From Chitinophagaceae bacterium (GTDB taxonomy: Bacteria; Bacteroidota; Bacteroidia; Chitinophagales; Chitinophagaceae): 64,000 bases of DNA. Location: the NCBI GenBank assembly GCA_017307755.1, contig JAFKGQ010000007.1:186001-250000 (forward strand). The letters run 5' to 3'. This document shows, piece after piece, positions 18,609-26,633 of the stretch. The position numbers were made by a program, and so were the translations under genes. The notes under the pieces are model-generated. The model had not been told where the DNA came from, did not search any database, and was given only the letters and a program-made list of their open reading frames with translations. Positions within the stretch are counted from its first letter, which is position 1. The number at the start of each line of letters is the position of its first letter.

Positions 18609-18693
18609 ATATAATATTATCATCAGGGCGTTACCCCCATTATACTGCATTTATTTTGCAGTGGGATCTTTTTTTCCGGGGTCTATCTATTTA

Positions 18694-19188
18694 TCAATGG
18701 CCAGCTCCAACACGCCGGGAACGCGTCTTCCCCGGCATAACATCGACCCCCGCTGCTTCCAGTAGCTCCTCATTATCTTCCTGTCTTTCCAATATAGAAA
18801 CAGGTTCTGTCTTTTGAAATCTGACGGCTGTCCATACATGGTCCAGCGCCACCTGCCGGACGACCTCATAGCCACCACCTTTGATACACTCCCAGCTGCA
18901 ATCCCTGTTCAGCGTAGTAGCGATCTTGGATCCCACCTTAGGGTAGGCAACCCAGAATTTTGCATTCTTCTGCAAGGCAGGAAGCACTTCGCAGACGATA
19001 CCTCGCAGCTGCTGTTCATTCACTGCAAATACCAGGGCAAAATCTATTTTCTTGCTTTTTAACAGGGGTGTGAGGTTTTTGGCGAATGCCAGCTTTGCAA
19101 ATTGCTTTTCGATGGCGGACGGCAGTCCCTGTATCAACAGGTTTTTCTCGTCCTTTAACTGCAATTTTTCCAGTAAAGTTGGGAGCAT
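18694..19188 (-). CDS. DUF3052-like hypothetical protein
   Basis: This 164-residue soluble protein ends with a positively charged tail (TRSRRVGAGH). The middle part FWVAYPKVGSKIATTLNRD, then LDHVWTAVRF, matches the pattern of the DUF3052 superfamily, where a WxxWPK-like strand and a DxxWSAxRF strand recur. The N-terminal half is a small alpha/beta domain (LLIQGLPSAIEKQF, IDFALVFAV). The family's role is unknown. It has its own tandem terminators, and a TAATTTTG element on the minus strand at 19239-19246 could be its -7, overlapping the end of the plsY region. Confidence 0.7.
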   Translation of the reverse strand: MLPTLLEKLQLKDEKNLLIQGLPSAIEKQFAKLAFAKNLTPLLKSKKIDFALVFAVNEQQLRGIVCEVLPALQKNAKFWVAYPKVGSKIATTLNRDCSWECIKGGGYEVVRQVALDHVWTAVRFQKTEPVSILERQEDNEELLEAAGVDVMPGKTRSRRVGAGH

Positions 19189-19251
19189 CTCCTGAATTTT
19201 TTATTTTTCAGTTTTGAGAATAGAACTTTTGCGGATGGCAAAATTAACAAA

Positions 19252-19914
19252 TTATTTCCTTTCATCCACGTTTTTCCGCTGACGGCGACGATCGCGATAC
19301 TTAAGGATGGGTACTTTGTTCTCGCTGCCCCTTAAAAGACGGGTAATATTCTTTTGATGGGTAAGGACAACCATCAGCGCCACTGCAATGGCAAAACCCC
19401 GGTATAGGGTTTCTTTTGCGTCAAAAATATAGAGGATAAAGACGGCGAAAGCCACGCTGGCCAATATCGAGCTGAGAGAAACAAAACGTGTAAGGTACAG
19501 CACCAGGAGAAATACGGCCACACAACATACGGCCGCCAGGGGCTGAATAGCGATGATCATACCAAAAAGAGTGGCAACCCCTTTCCCACCCCTGAAATCC
19601 GCCCAAATAGGGAAAATATGGCCCACTACAGCCGCCAGCCCCAGACCGACCATAAAATTGGTCCTTTCCGTCTCATCATGCATGTAATAAGGCACCAGGA
19701 CATACAGGCTGGTGGCCAGGATACCCTTGATAACATCCACCGACATTACAAAGGTCCCCCATCTCGAACCTAAAACCCGGAAAGTGTTGGTAGCGCCTGC
19801 ATTACCACTGCCATATTCACGGATATCGATTCCGAAAAAAGACCTGCTTACCCACACCGCCGTCGGAACAGAGCCAATAAGGTAAGCAAGAAGTATAAGT
19901 AGAACTTCCTTCAT
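19252..19914 (-). CDS. plsY: Glycerol-3-phosphate acyltransferase PlsY
   Basis: This inner-membrane enzyme transfers acyl from acyl-phosphate to glycerol-3-phosphate, the first step of phospholipid synthesis. It has 220 residues with five or more membrane segments. The three family motifs are visible: GSVPTAVWV with REYGSGNAGATNTFRVLG near the start, VGHIFPIWADFRGGKGVAT in the middle, and a GFAIAVALMVVLTHQKNITRLL segment near the end. The length is normal with a short basic C-terminal tail (YRDRRRQRKNVDERK). A TATATTTG element 27 bp upstream suggests a short leader. Confidence 0.96.
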   Translation of the reverse strand: MKEVLLILLAYLIGSVPTAVWVSRSFFGIDIREYGSGNAGATNTFRVLGSRWGTFVMSVDVIKGILATSLYVLVPYYMHDETERTNFMVGLGLAAVVGHIFPIWADFRGGKGVATLFGMIIAIQPLAAVCCVAVFLLVLYLTRFVSLSSILASVAFAVFILYIFDAKETLYRGFAIAVALMVVLTHQKNITRLLRGSENKVPILKYRDRRRQRKNVDERK

Positions 19915-19940
19915 CTAATGGTTGAGTTAAAGTTGGATAA

Positions 19941-19948
19941 CAAATATA
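19941..19948 (-). promoter_or_regulatory. Predicted -7 element (TATATTTG) for plsY
   Basis: The minus strand reads TATATTTG, matching TAnnTTTG, 27 bp upstream of the plsY ATG. A TTTG lies 15 nt further upstream, a little closer than usual. Confidence 0.5.
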
Positions 19949-19995
19949 CTTAAAAAAAGACTCCAAAACTTCACGGTCATCAGGCGTATATTGTC

Positions 19996-20805
19996 TTATC
20001 GCGTCAGCTTGAGACAAATCCAGTTCCCTTCGTTCAACCGCCCGGATATTGGAAGGTCATTTTTAAGCGACTCATTTTCAACATCTTGAAAATCCTCATA
20101 GAGGAGGCCGCTCAATAGTATAACGCCCCTCTTTTTCAATTGTTGCCTCATGGAAGAGAGTTCCTTTAAAATGACATGCTTATTAATATTTGCTAATATG
20201 ATATCATAGATAATTCCACTTGTCAGCGTGTCCATTTTCTCTATCCGGACCTTCGTTGAATGATTTTCTATAATGTTTTCCCTGGCGTTTTCGATGCTCC
20301 AGGGGTCATTGTCGATGGCAACCACCTCTTTTGCGCCTAATTTCTCCGCAAGAATTGCCAGCACGCCCGTTCCTGTACCGAAATCGAGTACAGTCGCTCC
20401 TTTAAAGTCCAGCCGTTCCATAGCCTGTATCATCATATGGGTAGTCGCATGGTGTCCTGTGCCAAAGCTCATTTTGGGAGTGATGACCAGTTCATGCCGT
20501 ATATCCGGGATGGGTGCATGAAAAGAAGCCCGTATAGCGCAAAATTCCCCGACAACCACTGGCTGAAAGTTCTTTTCCCATTCCTCATTCCAATTCCTGT
20601 CAGGGAGCGCCTGGCGGCTATAGGACAATTGCCAGCGGGCCAGTAATTCCTCCAGGACACGGGCATCAAATTTTTCTTCCGGGATATAGGCATAGAGATG
20701 ACCGGGCTCCTGGAGATATCCGTCATATCCGTGATCTTCCAGGCGTGCTATGAGGATCTCCTGAACAGATATGTCTGCGGCTGGGATAGTTATCTGGAGA
20801 TGCAT
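19996..20805 (-). CDS. prmA: Ribosomal protein L11 methyltransferase
   Basis: The product methylates lysine residues of ribosomal protein L11 using S-adenosylmethionine. It has 269 residues, with an N-terminal substrate-recognition domain and a class I methyltransferase domain. The SAM site is TVLDFGTGTGVLAILAEKLG with VVAIDNDPWSIENA following, and DIILANINKHVIL carries the catalytic-loop motif. The conserved MSFGTGHHATT is present just before the SAM motif. It starts 65 bp after pnp ends, past a strong terminator, so it probably has its own promoter. Confidence 0.95.
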   Translation of the reverse strand: MHLQITIPAADISVQEILIARLEDHGYDGYLQEPGHLYAYIPEEKFDARVLEELLARWQLSYSRQALPDRNWNEEWEKNFQPVVVGEFCAIRASFHAPIPDIRHELVITPKMSFGTGHHATTHMMIQAMERLDFKGATVLDFGTGTGVLAILAEKLGAKEVVAIDNDPWSIENARENIIENHSTKVRIEKMDTLTSGIIYDIILANINKHVILKELSSMRQQLKKRGVILLSGLLYEDFQDVENESLKNDLPISGRLNEGNWICLKLTR

Positions 20806-20822
20806 AATTATTCAAAATAGAA

Positions 20823-20851
20823 AAGGTCTGCAGTATAATGCTGCAGACCTT
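20823..20851 (-). terminator. Intrinsic terminator of pnp
   Basis: AAGGTCTGCAG and CTGCAGACCTT form a perfect 11-bp stem with a 7-nt loop. On the minus strand it is followed by TTTTC. It lies 19 bp after the pnp stop codon. Confidence 0.85.
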
Positions 20852-20869
20852 ATTGAGTTAAATAATGTG

Positions 20870-23032
20870 TTATTGTTGTGGAGCCTGCGGACCGCCTGCG
20901 GGTTTGCCGGCAGCTTCGGGTTTTGGTATAAGGACTTTTCGGCTCAGCTTAAACTTGCCCGTCTTCTGGTCAAGACCGATAAGCTTTACTTTTACCGTGT
21001 CTCCTTCTTTCAGCACCCCTTCCATGCTCTCCAGCCGCTTGTGCGTTACTTCACTGATGTGCAGCAAACCTTGCTTGCCGGGCAGGAATTCCACAAATGC
21101 GCCATAAGGCATGACGGATTTCACCTTTGCCTCGTATACAGAGCCGACTTCCGGCTGGGCGACGATGCCCTTGATCCAGGCGACGGCCTTGTCCAGACCT
21201 TCCTTGGCGGGGCTGAAAATGCTGACCTCTCCAAAATTGCCGACCTCTTCCAGGTTGATGGTTGTACCCGTCTCCCGTTGGATCTCCTGGATGATCTTGC
21301 CTTGCGGCCCGATGACGGCGCCAATGAACTCCTTGTCGATAAAGATCTTCACCATTCTCGGCGCATGTGGCTTCACATCCGGATGTGCGGCAGGGATGCA
21401 TTCGTACATGGCATCGAGGATATGCAGCCGTCCCTTACGGGCCTGCTCCAGCGCTTCCCGCATGGTGTCCATGCTGAGCCCATCTACTTTGATATCCATT
21501 TGTACGCCGCAAATACCTTCCCGGGTGCCGGTAACCTTAAAGTCCATATCTCCCAGGTGATCTTCATCCCCTAAGATGTCGGTAAGGATGGCATTCTTTC
21601 CATCTGAAGGACGGGTGATAAGCCCCATGGCTACACCACTCACATGCTTGGGGAAAGGTACACCTGCATCCATCAGGGCGAGACTGCCGGCACACACCGT
21701 TGCCATGGAGGAGGAACCATTGGACTCCAGGATATCGCTCACCACGCGAACAGTATAAGGATAATCACTTCCCGGCATCATCTGTTTCAATGAGCGCATG
21801 GCCAGGTTGCCATGTCCTACTTCCCGGCGGCTCTGTCCCCTCATCATCTTCACCTCTCCTGTGCTGAACGGAGGGAAGTTATAATGTAAAAAGAATTTCG
21901 AGTCGAATGATTTGGCGGCGCTTTCCACCAACAATTCGTCCAGGGGCGTACCCAGCGTCACGGTCGTGAGGGACTGCGTTTCACCGCGGGTGAAGAGGGA
22001 GGAACCATGGGGTGTAGGCAGTGGGTCTACTTCCATGGCCAGGGGACGTACCTGGTCCAGTTGACGGCCGTCGAGACGGATACGATCATCCAGGATCATG
22101 TTACGGACCACTTCCCATTGCAGGTCGTGATAATATTTTTTAGCCAGCTTCTTGTCCAGGTCTGTGGCTTCTTCACCAAGGCTGGCGACCAGTTCGTCCT
22201 TTAATACGTCAAACGCGTCACTGCGCTCGTGCTTGCTGCTGCCGGCGCGGGAGATCTGGTAAATACGATCCTTGGCAAACGTGGTCACTTTCTGCTGAAG
22301 CTCTTCGTTGCTCTCGGGCTTGGTATAGTCCCTCTTCCCCGTGATACCGGCTTTTGCACGCAGTTCTTCTTGCGCCTTGATCTGGATACGAATGGCGTCA
22401 TGCGCAATTTCCAGCGCCTTTACGAGATCTTCCTCGCTGCACTCCTTCGCCTCGCCTTCCACCATCATCAGGTTCTTTTCGGTGGCGGCGATGAGAAATT
22501 CCATATCCGCTTTTTCCAGTTCCGTACGGCTGGGGTTGACCAGCAGTTTGCCGTCCACACGGCCGATTCTCACCTCGCTGATGATCTCCTTAATGGGAAT
22601 ATCGCTGACCGCCAGGGCTGCCGAGGCTGCCAGACAGGCCAACGCATCCGGCATCACTTCCAGATCGCTGGATACAAGGCTTATAAGCACCTGCACATCG
22701 CAGAAATAGTCTTCGGGGAACAAAGGCCGCAAGGCGCGGTCCACCAGACGGCTGGTGAGGATCTCATAGTCATTCAACCTGGCCTCTCGTTTGAAAAAAC
22801 TACCCGGGATACGACCGGCCGAAGCAAATTTTTCCTGGTAGTCTACAGAAAGCGGAAAAAAGTCCTGCCCTTCCTTGGGCTCTTTGTTTGCTACGACAGT
22901 AGCCAGAATAATACAATTACCCTGTCGTACAGTAACGGCGCCATCTGCCTGGCGGGCAAGTTTACCCGTCTCGATGGTGACCATGCGGCCGCCGCCTATA
23001 TCAAATGTTACACTGATGGGTTGTGAAAGCAT
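20870..23032 (-). CDS. pnp: Polyribonucleotide nucleotidyltransferase
   Basis: PNPase degrades RNA 3' to 5' by phosphorolysis. The product has 720 residues. Two RNase PH-like domains are present: the first starts at the N-terminus, and the second carries LGDEDHLGDMDFKVTGT with the metal-binding acidic residues. A KH domain (VIGPQGKIIQEIQRETGT) and an S1 domain (VMPYGAFVEFLPGKQGLLHISE) follow, as in full-length PNPase. The tail is proline/glycine-rich (GKPAGGPQAPQQ). It lies downstream of rpsO on the same strand, the classical gene order, but an intrinsic terminator separates them. Confidence 0.97.
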   Translation of the reverse strand: MLSQPISVTFDIGGGRMVTIETGKLARQADGAVTVRQGNCIILATVVANKEPKEGQDFFPLSVDYQEKFASAGRIPGSFFKREARLNDYEILTSRLVDRALRPLFPEDYFCDVQVLISLVSSDLEVMPDALACLAASAALAVSDIPIKEIISEVRIGRVDGKLLVNPSRTELEKADMEFLIAATEKNLMMVEGEAKECSEEDLVKALEIAHDAIRIQIKAQEELRAKAGITGKRDYTKPESNEELQQKVTTFAKDRIYQISRAGSSKHERSDAFDVLKDELVASLGEEATDLDKKLAKKYYHDLQWEVVRNMILDDRIRLDGRQLDQVRPLAMEVDPLPTPHGSSLFTRGETQSLTTVTLGTPLDELLVESAAKSFDSKFFLHYNFPPFSTGEVKMMRGQSRREVGHGNLAMRSLKQMMPGSDYPYTVRVVSDILESNGSSSMATVCAGSLALMDAGVPFPKHVSGVAMGLITRPSDGKNAILTDILGDEDHLGDMDFKVTGTREGICGVQMDIKVDGLSMDTMREALEQARKGRLHILDAMYECIPAAHPDVKPHAPRMVKIFIDKEFIGAVIGPQGKIIQEIQRETGTTINLEEVGNFGEVSIFSPAKEGLDKAVAWIKGIVAQPEVGSVYEAKVKSVMPYGAFVEFLPGKQGLLHISEVTHKRLESMEGVLKEGDTVKVKLIGLDQKTGKFKLSRKVLIPKPEAAGKPAGGPQAPQQ

Positions 23033-23142
23033 AATCGCTGTTCGTCTTTATCAGGATCGAGGTCCACCGAGGTAGGAACGATAGTGAAGCTGGATCCCTA
23101 TGTTAAAAAATGTGTGAAAAGTCAATTAAATCTCTTACATAT

Positions 23143-23178
23143 AAAAAAACGATTCCCAACCGTATAGTCAGTTGGGAA
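23143..23178 (-). terminator. Intrinsic terminator of rpsO
   Basis: TTCCCAAC (23153-23160) pairs with GTTGGGAA (23171-23178). On the minus strand the stem is followed by TCGTTTTTTT. It ends the rpsO transcript before pnp. Confidence 0.8.
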
Positions 23179-23202
23179 TAGTAGTCGTATACATAATGAG
23201 GT

Positions 23203-23475
23203 TTATTTTCTGATTCCGAGTTTTTCGATCAGTTGACGGTAACCCTGGAGGTTTTGTTTGCTCAGGTAGGTCAGCAAACGCTTTCTTTTACCCACTAATT
23301 GCATCAGGCCGCGGTGGGTGGAAAAATCTTTCTTATTGGCTTGCAAATGCTCAGAAATACGGTTGATCCGCTCTGTCAACAACGCAATCTGTCCCTCGAT
23401 GGAACCGGTATTGGTGGTTTTTCCACCAAAATCTGTAAAGAAACTCGCTTTCTTTTCTTTTGTCAAATAAGGCAT
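23203..23475 (-). CDS. rpsO: 30S ribosomal protein S15
   Basis: S15 binds the central domain of 16S rRNA early in 30S assembly. The product has 90 residues, the usual length. Family features include FGGKTTNTGSIEGQIALLTERI, NKKDFSTHRGLMQLVGKRKRLL and YLSKQNLQGYRQLIEKLGIRK, with the conserved RNA-binding loop (HRGL). It precedes pnp, and a terminator separates the two. A 10-bp inverted repeat lies 26 bp upstream of its ATG. Confidence 0.97.
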   Translation of the reverse strand: MPYLTKEKKASFFTDFGGKTTNTGSIEGQIALLTERINRISEHLQANKKDFSTHRGLMQLVGKRKRLLTYLSKQNLQGYRQLIEKLGIRK

Positions 23476-23500
23476 CTCTATGTTTTATTTATATAACGTC

Positions 23501-23529
23501 GGCCAAATGAACACTTTGCTCATTTGGCC
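23501..23529. repeat. 10-bp inverted repeat upstream of rpsO
   Basis: GGCCAAATGA at 23501-23510 and TCATTTGGCC at 23520-23529 form a perfect inverted repeat with a 9-nt loop. It lies between the rpsO start and its presumed promoter. It could be an operator or, if transcribed, a leader hairpin for S15 autoregulation. Confidence 0.55.
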
Positions 23530-23647
23530 TGCGAAGGTACTGATTATTTTGACAATCCTGAAAAATCCGCCCTAAAATTCGTTAAAAATACTGATAATAG
23601 CTAATTTGTCGGCTTTTTCAAGCCCTGTTCAGCCAGTCGGCCAGCCC

Positions 23648-24763
23648 ATGAATAAAAAGATCTATTGTACAGTGACCAATGACCTGACCTATGATCAGCG
23701 TATGATCAGGATCTGTACCTCCCTGTCCCGGGCTGGTTACCAGGTGGTGCTGGTGGGCAGAAAAGAAACCTCCTCACTCCCGCCGGGATCACAGCCCTTC
23801 GGCCAGGTACGGCTCCGGCTGCTGTTCCGGAAAGGAAAATTATTCTATCTGGAATACAATCTCCGGCTTTTTTTCTACCTGCTGTTCCGGAGGATGGACT
23901 GTATTTGCGCCATCGATCTGGATACCATTATCCCCTGTTATTTTATTTCGGCGCTCCGGCGTATCCCAAGGGTCTACGACGCCCACGAGCTGTTCTGCGA
24001 GATGAAGGAAGTAGTTTCCCGGCCGGCCATTTATAAAATATGGAAGAGGGTGGAAAAGTCCTTCGTACCTGCCTTCCCCAACGGTTATACAGTGGGCGGA
24101 CAGATCGCCGCAGAATTTGAAAAAATGTACGGCGTAAAGTACGAAGTGATCCGCAATGTCCCCGTATTACAAACTTCCCCCCCGCCATCTGTCGCCCACC
24201 CGGCTGAAGATCGCTTTATCCTTTACCAGGGGGCCGTCAATGAAGGGAGATGCTTCGAAACCCTGATACCGGCCATGCAGCAGGTGGACGCCCGGCTGCT
24301 CATTTGCGGTAAAGGCAACTTCCTGCGCCAGGCCCGCCAATTGGTGCAGGACCACGGCCTGGAAAAAAAGGTCGGTTTTAAAGACCCCCTCCGTCCCGAA
24401 GCGCTGCGGCAATTGACCCGTACCGCCTGGTGCGGCATCACTTTATTCGAAAATAAGGGGATGAGCAACTATTATTCCCTGGCCAACCGCTTCTTCGACT
24501 ATATGCATGCCGGTATTCCTCAACTGGCCATGGATTATCCGGCTTACAGGGAAATAAACAATCTGTATACAATTGCTGTTCTTATAGACAACCCGGACGT
24601 TCCGCAGGTGGCAGCGGCCCTGAACAGCCTGCTGAACAATACGGATTTGTATAAAACGTTACAAGGCAATTGCAAAAGGGCAAGCGAGCATTTCAACTGG
24701 CAGGAAGAAGAAAAAAAGCTGATCCGGCTATATCATAAACTTTTTAATTCATTTGGTGGATAA
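23648..24763 (+). CDS. Glycosyltransferase (GT4-like)
   Basis: This 371-residue protein is counted from the ATG at 23648 (MNKKIYCTVTNDLTYDQRM); the frame opens 42 bp earlier but the upstream residues look unlike a real start. The N-terminal Rossmann half includes TSLSRAGYQVVLVGRKE and the family-like YDAHELFCEMKEV. The C-terminal half includes LYQGAVNEGRCFETLI, LLICGKGNF and SLANRFFDYMHAGIPQLAM, matching a GT-B fold that transfers a sugar from a nucleotide sugar. The acceptor is unknown; envelope polysaccharide or glycan synthesis is likely. It overlaps the next glycosyltransferase gene by 11 bp, so the pair is co-translated. Confidence 0.85.
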   Translation: MNKKIYCTVTNDLTYDQRMIRICTSLSRAGYQVVLVGRKETSSLPPGSQPFGQVRLRLLFRKGKLFYLEYNLRLFFYLLFRRMDCICAIDLDTIIPCYFISALRRIPRVYDAHELFCEMKEVVSRPAIYKIWKRVEKSFVPAFPNGYTVGGQIAAEFEKMYGVKYEVIRNVPVLQTSPPPSVAHPAEDRFILYQGAVNEGRCFETLIPAMQQVDARLLICGKGNFLRQARQLVQDHGLEKKVGFKDPLRPEALRQLTRTAWCGITLFENKGMSNYYSLANRFFDYMHAGIPQLAMDYPAYREINNLYTIAVLIDNPDVPQVAAALNSLLNNTDLYKTLQGNCKRASEHFNWQEEEKKLIRLYHKLFNSFGG

Positions 24764-25907
24764 GCATCTGCACATAGTATGCATGGACGTACCTTTCCCC
24801 GCAGATTACGGGGGGGTGGTCGACCCCTTTCACAAGATGCGCTGTCTTCATGAGGCCGGCGTAAAGATACACCTTCATTGCTTTGAGTATGGCAGGGGCG
24901 AGCAGGCCGAATTGAATGCCTGGTGCGAGGAAGTAAAATACTATTCCCGGCGGGAAGGTCATAAAGGGTTTTCACACAAACTGCCGTACATTGTTTGTTC
25001 CCGGTCGAACGGGGAATTATTGGAGAACCTTCTGCAGGACGATCACCCCATCCTGCTGGAAGGGGTCCATTGCTCCTATCTGTTAAATGATGAGCGATTC
25101 AGCGGCAGACAGGTGATCCTTCGCCTGCATAATGTAGAATATCAGTATTATCGTCAGTTGTACTATTGCGAGCGGTCGCTGCTGAAAAAGATGTACTACC
25201 TGCACGAAAGCAATCTGCTGAGACAGTACGAGAAAAAGATCGCGGATAAAGCCATGATCCTCGCCATGGTGGAGAAGGACAGGGAAGAGTACCGGCAGGA
25301 ATTTGGCGCCGAAAATATACATACCCTGCCTGTATTCCTCCCGTTTGAGGAAGTCCTCAGCAAGGAAGGCACCGGCTGTTTTTGCCTGTATCATGGTAAT
25401 CTTTCCGTCGCTGAAAATGAGCAGGCCGTTGCCTGGTTGCTAAAACAGGTGTTCCATTGCGTGGACCTTCCGCTGATCGTTACGGGTAAGAACCCTTCCG
25501 CCCGGCTAAGCCGGATGGTGGAACAGCACCCCCACGCCTGTCTTATCCCTAACCCCTCTGATCAGGAGATCCAGGACCTGATCGCAAAAGCGCAGATCAA
25601 TATACTCCCCTCATTTAATTGCACAGGTATAAAGATGAAACTGTTGAACGCCCTCTTTAATGGCCGTCACTGCGTGGTGAACCGGGACGCCGTAAAAGGC
25701 ACGGGGCTGGAAGCTGCCTGCCACATCGCCGACAATACGGAAGAGCTGATAGATATCATATCACAGCTGTATACAAAAGCTTTTACGGCGGAGGAGATAG
25801 GGTCGAGACGGGCTTTGTTATCCGGCCAATATAATAATGAAAAGAATACCCGGCGTCTGATACAATGGATATGGCAGCAGCAGCCGGTGGTTAGTCCATC
25901 GATATAG
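24753..25907 (+). CDS. Glycosyltransferase (GT-B, non-ATG start)
   Basis: This 384-residue glycosyltransferase-like protein starts at a TTG (24753) or the next codon GTG (24756). The first ATG, at 24783, would remove the opening beta strand of HLHIVCMDVPFPADYGGV, so a non-ATG start is likely. Motifs include YHGNLSVAENEQAVAWLL, ITGKNPS-like VTGKNPSARL and FNCTGIKMKLLNALFNG near the C-terminus, typical of GT4-type donor binding. It overlaps the upstream glycosyltransferase by 11 bp, consistent with translational coupling. Its 3' end overlaps the convergent ftsE gene by 17 bp. The sugar and acceptor are unknown. Confidence 0.8.
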   Translation: MVDKHLHIVCMDVPFPADYGGVVDPFHKMRCLHEAGVKIHLHCFEYGRGEQAELNAWCEEVKYYSRREGHKGFSHKLPYIVCSRSNGELLENLLQDDHPILLEGVHCSYLLNDERFSGRQVILRLHNVEYQYYRQLYYCERSLLKKMYYLHESNLLRQYEKKIADKAMILAMVEKDREEYRQEFGAENIHTLPVFLPFEEVLSKEGTGCFCLYHGNLSVAENEQAVAWLLKQVFHCVDLPLIVTGKNPSARLSRMVEQHPHACLIPNPSDQEIQDLIAKAQINILPSFNCTGIKMKLLNALFNGRHCVVNRDAVKGTGLEAACHIADNTEELIDIISQLYTKAFTAEEIGSRRALLSGQYNNEKNTRRLIQWIWQQQPVVSPSI

Positions 25908-26580
25908 TAGCATTGTCGATGACCTTCCCCCTGTCCGTTCTCAACATACGGGTGGGGAATTTGTGGATGACCCTGTAATCATGGGAAGCCATGATGATGG
26001 TGGTACTATAGTCACGGGAGATCTGGAAGAGCAATTGCATGATCTCATCGGCCGTCTCAGGATCAAGATTGCCAGTGGGCTCATCAGCCAATATCAGCTT
26101 GGGAGAATTGAGCAGGGCTCTCGCGATATCCACACGCTGTTGTTCCCCGCCGCTCATCTCAAAAGGCATTTTAAAACCTTTCGACTTGAGTCCCACTTTA
26201 TCCAGTACGTCCGAGATCTTCTCATCCATCAGCCTCACATCCTTCCAACCCGTGGCCTGCAGGACGAATTTGAGGTTATCATTTACGTTCCGGTCGGTCA
26301 ACAGCTGAAAATCCTGGAATACCACTCCCAGGCTACGACGGAGATAGGGAACTTTTTTCCAATCCATTTCCTGCAGTTTAAAGCCGGCTACCTGCCCCTC
26401 TCCTTCTTTTAAGGGGAGATCTCCATACAAGGTCTTCAGCAGGCTGGATTTCCCCGTGCCCGTCTTTCCCACCAAATAAACGAACTCGCCTTTATTAACG
26501 ACAATGTTCACGTCCTGAAGGATGAGGTTCTCACCCTGGTATATGTTCGCATGCTTTAATTCGACGATGATCTCAGCCAT
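25891..26580 (-). CDS. ftsE: Cell division ATP-binding protein FtsE
   Basis: FtsE is the ATPase of the FtsEX complex, which controls cell-wall hydrolases at the septum. The product has 229 residues. Walker A is GKTGTGKSS, the Q-loop is VFQDFQLL, the signature is [15 protein letters not shown] and Walker B is [12 protein letters not shown]. The closing residues are [14 protein letters not shown]. FtsE-type sequence ([16 protein letters not shown]) separates it from LolD-like ATPases, but LolD is the nearest alternative. No ftsX lies beside it. A TATATTTG element at 26613-26620 is its probable promoter. Confidence 0.85.
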   Translation of the reverse strand: MAEIIVELKHANIYQGENLILQDVNIVVNKGEFVYLVGKTGTGKSSLLKTLYGDLPLKEGEGQVAGFKLQEMDWKKVPYLRRSLGVVFQDFQLLTDRNVNDNLKFVLQATGWKDVRLMDEKISDVLDKVGLKSKGFKMPFEMSGGEQQRVDIARALLNSPKLILADEPTGNLDPETADEIMQLLFQISRDYSTTIIMASHDYRVIHKFPTRMLRTDRGKVIDNATISMD

Positions 26581-26612
26581 AAGGTTAACAGCGGGATGAA
26601 TTTCCCCTTCGG

Positions 26613-26620
26613 CAAATATA
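26613..26620 (-). promoter_or_regulatory. Predicted -7 element (TATATTTG) for ftsE
   Basis: The minus strand reads TATATTTG, matching TAnnTTTG, 33 bp upstream of the ftsE ATG and within the 53-bp gap after ndh. It suggests ftsE is transcribed separately from ndh. Confidence 0.5.
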
Positions 26621-26633
26621 TGGAAAAAAAAAT

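Larger units (their letters stand above)
18357..18693. other. Non-coding region with hairpin array and promoter
   Basis: This 337-bp stretch between the DinB-like gene and the DUF3052-like gene holds, from right to left on the minus strand, a hairpin near the upstream stop codon (about 18636-18665), the perfect terminator at 18580-18608, the imperfect stem at 18540-18584, two short stems at 18498-18527, and the promoter element at 18477-18484. A 94-codon frame crosses it but runs through these structures and looks spurious. Confidence 0.6.

Noticed and set aside
18366..18650. 94-codon frame on the minus strand between DinB-like and DUF3052-like genes
   Set aside because: It runs through two terminator-like hairpins and a promoter element, and the protein has no family features.
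19817..20017. 66-codon frame spanning the plsY-prmA gap
   Set aside because: It overlaps the plsY 5' end and its promoter element and the prmA 3' end in other frames.
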